Assembly (NCBI GenBank): GCA_016649525.1
Contig: JAENXM010000063.1
Span: 1 to 8,810 of the forward strand
Source of the DNA: Actinomycetota bacterium
GTDB lineage: Bacteria; Actinomycetota; Geothermincolia; Fen-727; Anoxymicrobiaceae
Length of the DNA: 8,810 bases
Direction: 5' to 3'
The notes under the pieces are model-generated. The model was not told the DNA's origin and made no database searches. It saw only the letters and a list, made by a program, of their open reading frames with translations. Of this stretch, positions 1-5,673 are shown one piece after another (position 1 is the first letter of the stretch; each line of letters begins with the position of its first letter). A program made the position numbers and the translations under genes.

Positions 1-160
1 ACAAATGTTGCCCCCGTAAGGAGGCACGCACGAGCAGATTATATTAGATGGACCCCTGTTGTGCAAGGGTAAAAGGGCAGTTGAAAAACAGCCCGGCCGG
101 CGTCCTCAAAACCGTTTGACGGACCACAACCTATGTGAGAAAGTTATGGCGTTTTTGGCC

Positions 161-189
161 ATGATTCTTAGTGTAAAAAAAAGAGTCAT
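161..189 (+). other. Imperfect hairpin in the lpdA 5' leader
   Basis: ATGATTCTT at 161-169 can pair with AAGAGTCAT at 181-189 (nine pairs, one of them G-U) around an A-rich 11-nt loop. The stem ends four bases before the Shine-Dalgarno site of lpdA. A shorter competing stem, ATGGC at 146-150 with GCCAT at 158-162, overlaps its left arm. It could be an mRNA-stabilising or translation-modulating structure, or an operator-like inverted repeat. No known riboswitch class is recognisable. The rest of 1-160 holds no gene or RNA I can support. Confidence 0.35.
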
Positions 190-192
190 ATG

Positions 193-200
193 AGGGAGGA
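193..200 (+). promoter_or_regulatory. Shine-Dalgarno site that fixes the lpdA start
   Basis: The sequence AGGGAGGA lies seven bases before the ATG at 208. An in-frame ATG at 190 sits upstream of this site and would have the ribosome-binding sequence inside its own coding region, so 208 is the better start. Confidence 0.8.
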
Positions 201-207
201 ACATCCG

Positions 208-1617
208 ATGGCAGAGGCTGAACCCAGGTATGATGTAGTGGTCATAGGTGCGGGTCCCGGTGGCTATCCGGCTGCCATAAGGGCCGCCCAGCGCGGCGCG
301 AAGGTGGCCGTCATAGAAAAAGAGAAGGTCGGCGGAACCTGCCTCAACTGGGGCTGCATCCCCACAAAAACGCTGCTCGCCTCCACCGAACTGGTTGCCC
401 ACGCCCGGGAGGCCGGGAGCTTCGGCGTGAAGATAGAGGGCATCACGCCCGACTGGACCGCGATAATGGAGCGCAAGCAGACGGTCACGGACACCCTGGT
501 AAGAGGCATTCTCAGTCTGCTCAAGGCGAACAAGGTCGAGTTAATAGCTGGAACGGCGTCGCTCACCCCCGGCAAAAAGGTCCTGGTAAAGGGCGCTGAA
601 GGCGATTCGACACTCGAGGCGGACAGGGTCATCATCGCTACCGGCTCAGAACCTGCCGAGCTCCCGACATTCGATTTCTCCAAGCCCGTCGTCATGACCT
701 CGACCGACGCGCTGGCGCTCCAGTCCGTTCCGAAAAGCCTGATAATCGTGGGGAGCGGCGTCATCGGTAGCGAGTTCGCCTCCATCTTCTCGACGATGGG
801 CACCCAGATCGTGATGATCGAGCTCATGGACCGGATGCTCCCCACCGAGGACAGCCGCGTCTCGAAGCAGATGAAGAGTACCTTTCGCAAGCAGGGAATC
901 GAGATAAAGACCGAGACCACCGTGAAAGAGGTCCTCGAGTACCGCGACGACGGGATAAAGGTGGAGATCTCGAGCGGCGATGTCCTGGAGGCCGAGAAGC
1001 TCCTGGTCTCGATCGGCCGCAGGTTCAACTCCGGCGGGCTAGGCCTCGAGGATCTCGGCGTGGAGCTAGACGAACGCGGTCGCATACTCGTCAACGACAG
1101 GATGGAGACCAACGTCGGCGGCATCTACGCTATCGGCGACGTGGTAGGCGGGATAATGCTCGCCCACGTAGCGACCTTCGAGGGGCTGGTCGCGGCCGAG
1201 AACGCTACCGGCGGCAGCTCCACCATGGACTACAGCGTGGTACCAGCATGCATATTCACGACGCCCGAGATAGGTAGCGTCGGTCTCAACACTGACAGGG
1301 CCGCGGAACAGGGCATCGAGGTGAACGTGAGCCGCTTCTCCTTCGGAGCGCTCGGGAAGGCCATTGCCATGGGCGAGGACCGCGGCTTCGTGCAGCTTGT
1401 GATCGACGCCGGGACCGACAAGGTTCTGGGAGCCCAGATAATGGGGCCTCACGCGTCCGACCTCATCCACGAGGTCACCGTCGCCATGAAGCTCGGCGCC
1501 ACCGCGGAGGATATCGCCACGACCATACACGCTCACCCGTCGCTGCCGGAGGCGATCATGGAGGCCGCCGAAGCCGCCCACGGCAAGGCCATCCACGTCG
1601 CCCCGCGCGGCAAATAG
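208..1617 (+). CDS. lpdA: Dihydrolipoyl dehydrogenase (E3)
   Basis: This flavoprotein reoxidises dihydrolipoyl groups with NAD+ as the E3 subunit of 2-oxoacid dehydrogenase complexes or of the glycine cleavage system, in the cytoplasm. The 469-residue protein has the usual family length and layout. The FAD-binding GAGPGG is at about 14-19. The redox disulfide motif GGTCLNWGCIPTK carries Cys45 and Cys50. The NAD-binding GSGVIG is at 182-187. The second FAD motif, AIGD, ends at Asp311. The C-terminal catalytic HPSLPE holds His443 and Glu448. All key residues are intact. One small oddity is Pro21 in GGYPAA, where Val is more common. No E1, E2 or lipoylation gene lies next to it within the window, so the complex it serves cannot be told; partners may lie left of position 1. 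The start at 208 follows a strong Shine-Dalgarno site. It ends five bases from the convergent hydrolase gene. Confidence 0.95.
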   Translation: MAEAEPRYDVVVIGAGPGGYPAAIRAAQRGAKVAVIEKEKVGGTCLNWGCIPTKTLLASTELVAHAREAGSFGVKIEGITPDWTAIMERKQTVTDTLVRGILSLLKANKVELIAGTASLTPGKKVLVKGAEGDSTLEADRVIIATGSEPAELPTFDFSKPVVMTSTDALALQSVPKSLIIVGSGVIGSEFASIFSTMGTQIVMIELMDRMLPTEDSRVSKQMKSTFRKQGIEIKTETTVKEVLEYRDDGIKVEISSGDVLEAEKLLVSIGRRFNSGGLGLEDLGVELDERGRILVNDRMETNVGGIYAIGDVVGGIMLAHVATFEGLVAAENATGGSSTMDYSVVPACIFTTPEIGSVGLNTDRAAEQGIEVNVSRFSFGALGKAIAMGEDRGFVQLVIDAGTDKVLGAQIMGPHASDLIHEVTVAMKLGATAEDIATTIHAHPSLPEAIMEAAEAAHGKAIHVAPRGK

Positions 1618-1622
1618 TTCGA

Positions 1623-2282
1623 CTATTCGGACAGGATGCCCGAGATCAGCCGGGCTACTTCTTGCTCCCTCCCGAAGAGGAAGTGATCGGCGCCTGAAAG
1701 GGAATGTATGTTGCTGGCGTCCTCGTCGGATATCGCCGCGGCGAAAATATCGAGGGTAGAAAGCGGACAGAACGTGTCACTATCACCCGCTATGTAATGC
1801 CTGCTGGCAGCAGAGGCCCCGATTCGTTCGGTATAGCCTTCCCAGGGGTAAGCGGCGAGCGGCGGTGCGATAGCGACGATGGAGCGCGCGGACAGGCCGT
1901 CCGCAAGAGCCATCAGCCCCATCCATGCGCCGAACGACCATCCGACCAGACAGACGTTATCGCCGTCCACCTCATCCAGGGAAACAAGGTAATCGAGAGC
2001 GGCCCCGACATCGGTGGGTTCCTCCGCCCCATCGGAGAAGACTCCTCCGCTCCCGCCTACTCCGCCGAAGTTGAAGCGAAGCGTTGCGTATCCCAGTGAG
2101 TCAAGCGTGTCTGATATCACAACGAGGAGCGGGACTCCCATCTCGCCGCCGCCGGCCGGGTGGGGCTGGCAGAGGACCACGCCCGGCGCTTTGTCCGCAG
2201 TATCCGGCACCCGGATGCGGCTTTCCAGCTCGATCCGCCCGGACTTCCTGTCAGACGGAAAACGAACGCTTCGCTCGGCCAT
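1623..2282 (-). CDS. Small alpha/beta hydrolase, COG2945-like
   Basis: The 219-residue protein is a cytoplasmic serine hydrolase of the alpha/beta fold. The nucleophile elbow GWSFG places the catalytic serine at 116, GDSDTF offers Asp169 as the acid, and GADHF supplies His200. Near the N terminus, QPHPAGGG (39-46) and LRFNFGGVGGSGG (68-80) match the oxyanion and strand motifs of the COG2945/dienelactone-hydrolase-like group, which is short and lacks a large lid. The substrate is unknown; esters or thioesters are possible. No signal peptide is visible. It is the third gene of the minus-strand operon: the ferredoxin stop codon is only five bases before its ATG. The Shine-Dalgarno-like AGGGAAG touches the ATG, so initiation probably depends on coupling to the upstream gene. 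An upstream in-frame ATG at 2426 is rejected because it would run through the ferredoxin gene. Confidence 0.85.
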   Translation of the reverse strand: MAERSVRFPSDRKSGRIELESRIRVPDTADKAPGVVLCQPHPAGGGEMGVPLLVVISDTLDSLGYATLRFNFGGVGGSGGVFSDGAEEPTDVGAALDYLVSLDEVDGDNVCLVGWSFGAWMGLMALADGLSARSIVAIAPPLAAYPWEGYTERIGASAASRHYIAGDSDTFCPLSTLDIFAAAISDEDASNIHSLSGADHFLFGREQEVARLISGILSE

Positions 2283-2287
2283 CTTCC

Positions 2288-2695
2288 CTAGAACTTCACG
2301 GTTATGAGCTGGAGCGGGCAGGCGTCGACGCAGAAGCCGCACAGGATGCAGCGGTCCTTGTCGAGGTCGATCTCCCAGCCCGGCGCCTCGACTTTGAGGG
2401 CCCGTGGCAGGCACACCGCTGTGCACGCCCCGCAGTTAGTGCAGAGCGACTCGTCGAGCTCGATGTCCTTGACTGCCTCCTCGACCTGGACACCCTGGTC
2501 CTCGAGGTACTTCAACCCTTCGTTCAGGCGTTTCCCCGGACCCTCCATCTCGACGAGCATGCGGCCGACCTCTCCCTCGTGGATCTCGGCCCGCAGGATG
2601 TTCGTGATGACATCGAACTCCTTCACCATGAGGGCGACAACCGGCCGCTCCACGACCTCAGGAGGGAAAGTCAGCACCAGTCTTTTCTTCGCCAT
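2288..2695 (-). CDS. NIL-domain 2x[4Fe-4S] ferredoxin, homocysteine biosynthesis partner
   Basis: This 135-residue protein joins an N-terminal NIL domain (about residues 1-75, an ACT-like fold otherwise found at the end of methionine ABC-transporter ATPases) to a bacterial-type ferredoxin with two CxxCxxCxxxCP motifs: CTNCGACTAVCLP (about 85-97) and CILCGFCVDACP (about 115-126). All eight cluster cysteines are present. In Methanosarcina acetivorans the equivalent protein (MA1822) works with the DUF39 protein MA1821 to convert aspartate semialdehyde and sulfide to homocysteine, probably supplying electrons. The same role is inferred here because the gene abuts the DUF39 gene with no spacer (TAA directly followed by ATG). 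Its Shine-Dalgarno site AGGAGGGG lies in the last codons of that gene, so the two are translationally linked. Confidence 0.92.
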   Translation of the reverse strand: MAKKRLVLTFPPEVVERPVVALMVKEFDVITNILRAEIHEGEVGRMLVEMEGPGKRLNEGLKYLEDQGVQVEEAVKDIELDESLCTNCGACTAVCLPRALKVEAPGWEIDLDKDRCILCGFCVDACPLQLITVKF

Positions 2696-3862
2696 TTAGA
2701 TCCCCTCCTCGTCGCGTACATCGAGCGTCGTCAGCGTGCCTTCCGAGGGGAGCAGTTCGACCGGCTCGGTCAACAGGAACTCCCCTGCCTTTATCGAGCC
2801 CTTGAGCGTCTCCGCGATCTCGCGCGCGACACTGTAGCTTGAAAGCGGGGCGGAGAGGACCTTCTTTCCCTTGATCTCTATCGAGCCGCTCCTGAGCTCC
2901 GCGTAGTTCACGCGCCCGAGTGAATCGCGGGCCCGCGTCGGCTGGCTGTAGTCGAGTATGTTCGTCTCGATCTCCTCGTCGGATACCCCTGTAAAGACGG
3001 CCATCTCCTCGTCGAGGATCGGGATCGGTATCCCCACCCCTACGTAGAGGCTCGCCCCGTAGCGGATGAAGCGCGCCCCCCGCAGGAACCTGGAATCCAT
3101 CTTCTTGAGGTCGCCTATCAGGGCCAGCGTCCCGGCCGGGCTCACAGGCGTCCCGTTGGGCAGTCGCTCCACGCTCGGCTTGTGCTGCGTCCCCTGCCAT
3201 GCGACGTAACCGGTCGCGCCCCCCAGGAATATCCTGGTGCCGACCCCTATAGTCCTGTAGAAGGGGTCGTTCAAAAGCGGGTTCAACTGCCCGGCGCTGC
3301 AGTAGGTCGCGTTCCCGTAGTTGGGAAGCAGCACCCCCATGTACGTGTAGATGGTGTTCTCGCTCCCGTTCGTGGCGCACGCGTAGTTCTGATACGCGTT
3401 GCGCGGGTTGAACAGGAAGGCCTGGTTGACCTTGTCCTTGTTCACCCAGGTCTCTATCTCCCTGCGCGGGTAGCAGTCGGTGCCGTGCGAGGTGCTGCGG
3501 AGCTTTATCCATTTGCCATCGACGAAGTCCTGTATGAGGTGCGCGCCCCCGTAGCTCATGCCTTCGTTCTCGGAAAGAGCGGTCGCCCCGATGTATACAT
3601 CGACCGCCGCTACATCGCCGCAGACCGGCACGTCGTTGAGCCAGACCCTGGCAAGCTTCATCGGGGGGTCGCTGTGGCCGAAGTTAATGAAAGCTCCGGA
3701 GGAGCACATCGGCCCGAACGTCCCCGTTGTGACGACGTCCACTTTCTCGGCGGCTTTCTTTGCGCCCTGGCTCTTTACGAGCTCGGTCATCTCCTCGGCG
3801 GTCAGCACCACCGCTTCGCCTTTTTTGATCCGCTGGTTTATCTCCTCGTATGTCTTTGCCAC
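2696..3862 (-). CDS. DUF39 homocysteine biosynthesis protein (L-aspartate semialdehyde sulfurtransferase)
   Basis: The 388-residue cytoplasmic protein belongs to the HcyBio/DUF39 family (PF01837). In methanogens this family makes homocysteine from aspartate 4-semialdehyde and sulfide, bypassing O-acyl-homoserine. Family hallmarks visible are TTGTFGPMCSSGAFINFGH (about 45-63), VPVCGD (78-83), GGAHLIQDF (105-113), SHGTDCYPRRE (125-135) and FNPRNAYQNY (151-160). Cysteines at 53, 81, 130, 162 and 188 are candidates for persulfide chemistry; Cys53 and Cys130 match in position the functionally important Cys54 and Cys131 that I recall for MA1821. The protein ends without the CBS-domain pair found in many archaeal members. 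The start is a GTG with GAGGGGGTGA just upstream, which suits MAKTYEE as N terminus. It is the first gene of an operon with the ferredoxin and hydrolase, under a T-box that reads tRNA-Met. Confidence 0.92.
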   Translation of the reverse strand: MAKTYEEINQRIKKGEAVVLTAEEMTELVKSQGAKKAAEKVDVVTTGTFGPMCSSGAFINFGHSDPPMKLARVWLNDVPVCGDVAAVDVYIGATALSENEGMSYGGAHLIQDFVDGKWIKLRSTSHGTDCYPRREIETWVNKDKVNQAFLFNPRNAYQNYACATNGSENTIYTYMGVLLPNYGNATYCSAGQLNPLLNDPFYRTIGVGTRIFLGGATGYVAWQGTQHKPSVERLPNGTPVSPAGTLALIGDLKKMDSRFLRGARFIRYGASLYVGVGIPIPILDEEMAVFTGVSDEEIETNILDYSQPTRARDSLGRVNYAELRSGSIEIKGKKVLSAPLSSYSVAREIAETLKGSIKAGEFLLTEPVELLPSEGTLTTLDVRDEEGI

Positions 3863-3880
3863 AATCTCACCCCCTCAAGG
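3863..3880 (-). promoter_or_regulatory. Shine-Dalgarno region of the GTG-started DUF39 gene
   Basis: On the minus strand GAGGGGGTGA (3876-3867) precedes the GTG codon at 3862-3860. It decides the start: no ATG in frame lies between it and the conserved N-terminal region. Confidence 0.75.
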
Positions 3881-3915
3881 TGTACTGCCTATCATACTTC
3901 CTTCCTTATATATGC

Positions 3916-3945
3916 AAAAAGCCCTTCGCCATGGGGACGAAAGGC
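3916..3945 (-). terminator. Rho-independent terminator of the T-box leader
   Basis: On the minus strand GCCTTTCG (3945-3938) pairs fully with CGAAGGGC (3928-3921, one G-U) around a nine-base loop and is followed by five U residues (3920-3916). The loop-side bases 3939-3931 are also needed by the antiterminator, so the two structures exclude each other, as expected for a transcriptional T-box. Confidence 0.93.
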
Positions 3946-4225
3946 CTACCTCCGTGGTACCACCCCACTTCGCGCGCGCCTCGCGGCTCGCGCCTCATCG
4001 GGTACGGCCCGCCCACGCGGGATATACCCTGGCCCTGTAACGGGGACTTCCGTCCGGTTCTACTCGCCATCGGGCTTTCTTCCGGAAGCTCCGGGGCCAT
4101 GTTCGAAGAGACCTGCGACGCCGGCTCCCACCGTCCCGGCTCGCTTCAGTCCGGACTCTCTCCTACTACTCCCCATCAACGCCTTGCTCGCTATTCGATT
4201 ATCAAAATGCAGCTCTTCTGCGATT
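3916..4225 (-). ncRNA. T-box riboswitch leader, predicted tRNA-Met specific
   Basis: This cis-acting leader senses uncharged tRNA and lets transcription continue into the DUF39 operon. In Stem I, GGGG (4174-4171) pairs with CCCC (4096-4093), and GGAGAGA (4163-4157) pairs with TCTCTTC (4111-4105). Between them is an internal loop, AGTAGTA (4170-4164) opposite GAACATGG (4104-4097). The codon after GAAC is AUG (4100-4098). The distal stem GCCGG/CCGGC encloses GGTGGGA. Downstream, GGGGTGGTACCACGG (3966-3952) is the T-box element. It forms an antiterminator with helix 3968-3963/3936-3931, a seven-base bulge UGGUACC and helix 3955-3953/3939-3937. The bulge UGGU fits a tRNA ending in ACCA, as tRNA-Met does. 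A terminator follows. Class assignment is very strong; the methionine specificity rests on loop register and gene context. Confidence 0.95.
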
Positions 4226-4232
4226 GACAATA

Positions 4233-4261
4233 AACCTACCATTTCAGTGGGAAAATGTCAA
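4233..4261 (-). promoter_or_regulatory. Probable sigma-70-type promoter for the T-box operon
   Basis: On the minus strand a perfect -35 hexamer TTGACA (4261-4256) is followed after 17 bases by TAGGTT (4238-4233), which keeps the three most conserved -10 positions. The implied start near 4226 would place the whole T-box Stem I in the transcript. Confidence 0.6.
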
Positions 4262-4368
4262 GGAATAACTGTTCCCCTGCTTGTTAAAATAACCTATCGG
4301 TTCTTTGACACAGCGGGAGCGACATCTTGGGTCAATAATACAGCGAGCGAATCGGGCCGCGATCGAGG

Positions 4369-4599
4369 TTGTTCCTTCTATCACTCTGTGGCACCAGTTC
4401 GACCGCGACGACCGGATCGACCGTAGCCGCCTCGTGTGTGTTTCTACTGTTCCGGATACCCACAGCACAGATCGCCGCAAAATATGAACCCGTACTTTAC
4501 CTGTCTGTACCCTTTGTGGTTATCCTTATCGTATGGCTGATCCTTGAAAAGCCCTTCTCCGGCCTGTGGTGGGTCAAGGCGGAAAGTGAAACCACCTGA
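4369..4599 (+). CDS. Possible small membrane protein overlapping mnmA (doubtful)
   Basis: An open frame from a TTG codon could encode 76 residues with two hydrophobic stretches, roughly residues 18-28 (VAASCVFLLF) and 42-60 (PVLYLSVPFVVILIVWLILE), and a polar C-terminal tail. Its TGA overlaps the mnmA ATG as TGATG, an arrangement typical of translational coupling, and this is the main argument that it is translated. Against it, the start is a TTG with only GAGG directly in front, the frame is stopped at 4336-4338 just upstream, and I recognise no family. It might be the tail of a decayed membrane-protein gene. Apart from this frame, 4262-4598 holds nothing I can assign. Confidence 0.4.
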   Translation: MFLLSLCGTSSTATTGSTVAASCVFLLFRIPTAQIAAKYEPVLYLSVPFVVILIVWLILEKPFSGLWWVKAESETT

Positions 4600-5624
4600 T
4601 GAGAGTAGCGCTCGCATTCAGCGGCGGGGTCGACAGCACGGCCGCCGCGGTACTGCTAAAGCGGCGGGGCTCTTATGTCCTGGCGCTTACCATGCGGCTG
4701 CCGGGTGATACGAATCCAGAGGCCGCCGGAGCTATAGCGAAAGCTATCGATATCGAGCACGCGACTTTGGATGTGACCGCTGACTTCGACAGCCTGGTCA
4801 TCCAGCCGTTCGTGCAGGGGTATCTGGAAGGGCTTACCCCGAACCCTTGCGTGAAGTGCAACCGTTACGTCAAGTTCGGCATTCTCCTCGGGGAAGCGCG
4901 GAAGAGAGGATGCGAATACCTCGCAACAGGGCATTATGCCCGCAGGGTCGGCGGCAACGGCAAACCGTATTCGATTCTAAAAGCCGTTGATATCAAGAAA
5001 GACCAGTCGTACGTCCTCTGGGCGCTATCACAGGAAGTCCTGGTAAGCACACTCTTCCCCGTCGGCGATCTGACGAAGCACGAGGTCGAAGAGCTGGTTC
5101 GTAGGGAAGGATTGAGTGACATGGTCCAGCCCGAGAGCCAGGATATATGCTTTCTTAGAGGACATTCATACTACGAGCTGCTGGAAAGTCGCGCGCCCGA
5201 TACCATCCGTCCGGGTCCGATTAAAGACCTCGATGGAAAAACACTCGGCCGGCACAAGGGCCTAGCCTTCTATACCGTCGGTCAGCGGCACGGCCTCGGC
5301 CTCGGCGGACATGAAGCCCTCTATGTTTTAGAGCTTCGGCCAAAGGATAACACCCTGGTCGTCGGCGGTATCGAGTACAGAAAGAGCCGGGAGTTCGCGA
5401 TCCGCGATATGAACTGTGCATCCGGAGCCATCGAGACCGGAACCATGTCGTGCGATGTCGTTACCCGTTACCGGGGCAGACCACTGCCCGCCGAAGTCGA
5501 AGTCTATCCAGATAAGACGGGAAAGGTGCGCTACGTCGAACCGGGCCCGCCGGCTGCTCCCGGCCAGTCGGCCGTCTTTTACAGCGGAGACGAACTGCTG
5601 GGCGGTGGTATTATCTCCCGGTAG
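4599..5624 (+). CDS. mnmA: tRNA-specific 2-thiouridylase MnmA
   Basis: MnmA activates uridine 34 of Lys, Glu and Gln tRNAs with ATP and inserts sulfur delivered as a persulfide. The 341-residue protein shows the PP-loop SGGVDS (8-13), TPNPCVKCN (80-88), ATGHYARR (109-116), KDQSYVLWAL (134-143), ESQDICF (179-185), the central-domain motif YTVGQRHGLGLGG (225-237) and the C-terminal PGQSAVFY. By alignment with E. coli MnmA, Cys87 matches Cys102 and Cys184 matches Cys199, the catalytic pair. E. coli Asp99 is replaced by Cys84, giving a CxxC motif. The segment between the PP-loop domain strands (about 35-60) is some ten residues shorter than in E. coli. The ATG overlaps the stop of the doubtful upstream ORF; no strong Shine-Dalgarno site is seen. 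Divergent from the homocysteine operon, and 49 bases upstream of the first dehydrogenase. Confidence 0.93.
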   Translation: MRVALAFSGGVDSTAAAVLLKRRGSYVLALTMRLPGDTNPEAAGAIAKAIDIEHATLDVTADFDSLVIQPFVQGYLEGLTPNPCVKCNRYVKFGILLGEARKRGCEYLATGHYARRVGGNGKPYSILKAVDIKKDQSYVLWALSQEVLVSTLFPVGDLTKHEVEELVRREGLSDMVQPESQDICFLRGHSYYELLESRAPDTIRPGPIKDLDGKTLGRHKGLAFYTVGQRHGLGLGGHEALYVLELRPKDNTLVVGGIEYRKSREFAIRDMNCASGAIETGTMSCDVVTRYRGRPLPAEVEVYPDKTGKVRYVEPGPPAAPGQSAVFYSGDELLGGGIISR

Positions 5625-5660
5625 AAAATCGGATATGATTTACAGCACCGCGTTGACCGC

Positions 5661-5666
5661 AAGGAG
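5661..5666 (+). promoter_or_regulatory. Shine-Dalgarno site that fixes the start of the first alcohol dehydrogenase
   Basis: AAGGAG lies seven bases before the ATG at 5674. In-frame ATGs further upstream (5638 and within mnmA) lack such a site or overlap mnmA. An in-frame ATG at 5680 is a less likely alternative. Confidence 0.8.
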
Positions 5667-5673
5667 AGTCCCG

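Noticed and set aside
1..72. Possible end of an upstream gene (frame 1 open to TAA at 70-72)
   Set aside because: Only 23 codons, without recognisable motif; cannot be distinguished from chance.
116..149. Promoter for lpdA starting with TTGACG at 116-121
   Set aside because: No acceptable -10 hexamer at 16-18 bases; the best candidate lies about 22 bases away.
264..1124. Minus-strand open frame of 286 codons
   Set aside because: It is antisense to lpdA, serine- and threonine-rich without any motif, as expected for a shadow frame.
2283..2426. N-terminal extension of the hydrolase
   Set aside because: It runs through the ferredoxin's cysteine motifs in another frame and adds nothing that resembles the family.
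2084..2842. + strand open frame of 252 codons
   Set aside because: It is antisense to the ferredoxin and hydrolase genes, whose cluster cysteines and catalytic motifs are intact on the minus strand.
2658..3512. Minus-strand open frame of 284 codons in another frame of the DUF39 gene
   Set aside because: Arg/Gly/Asp-rich low-complexity translation; the DUF39 frame carries the conserved family motifs.
3916..4225. SAM riboswitch in front of the methionine-pathway gene
   Set aside because: The conserved T-box, specifier loop and antiterminator account for the leader; no SAM-I four-way junction or kink-turn signature was seen.
4305..4340. Promoter for mnmA starting with TTGACA at 4305-4310
   Set aside because: The -35 is perfect but the bases at the proper -10 distance (around 4327-4333) are GC-rich and do not resemble TATAAT; AATAAT-like bases are too far.
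3182..4426. Long + strand open frame of 414 codons
   Set aside because: It lies antisense to the DUF39 gene and through the T-box leader, shows no domain, and its composition is that of a shadow of a GC-rich gene.
5416..5673. N-terminal extension of the first alcohol dehydrogenase
   Set aside because: It overlaps the end of mnmA, matches no dehydrogenase region, and a good Shine-Dalgarno site precedes the ATG at 5674.
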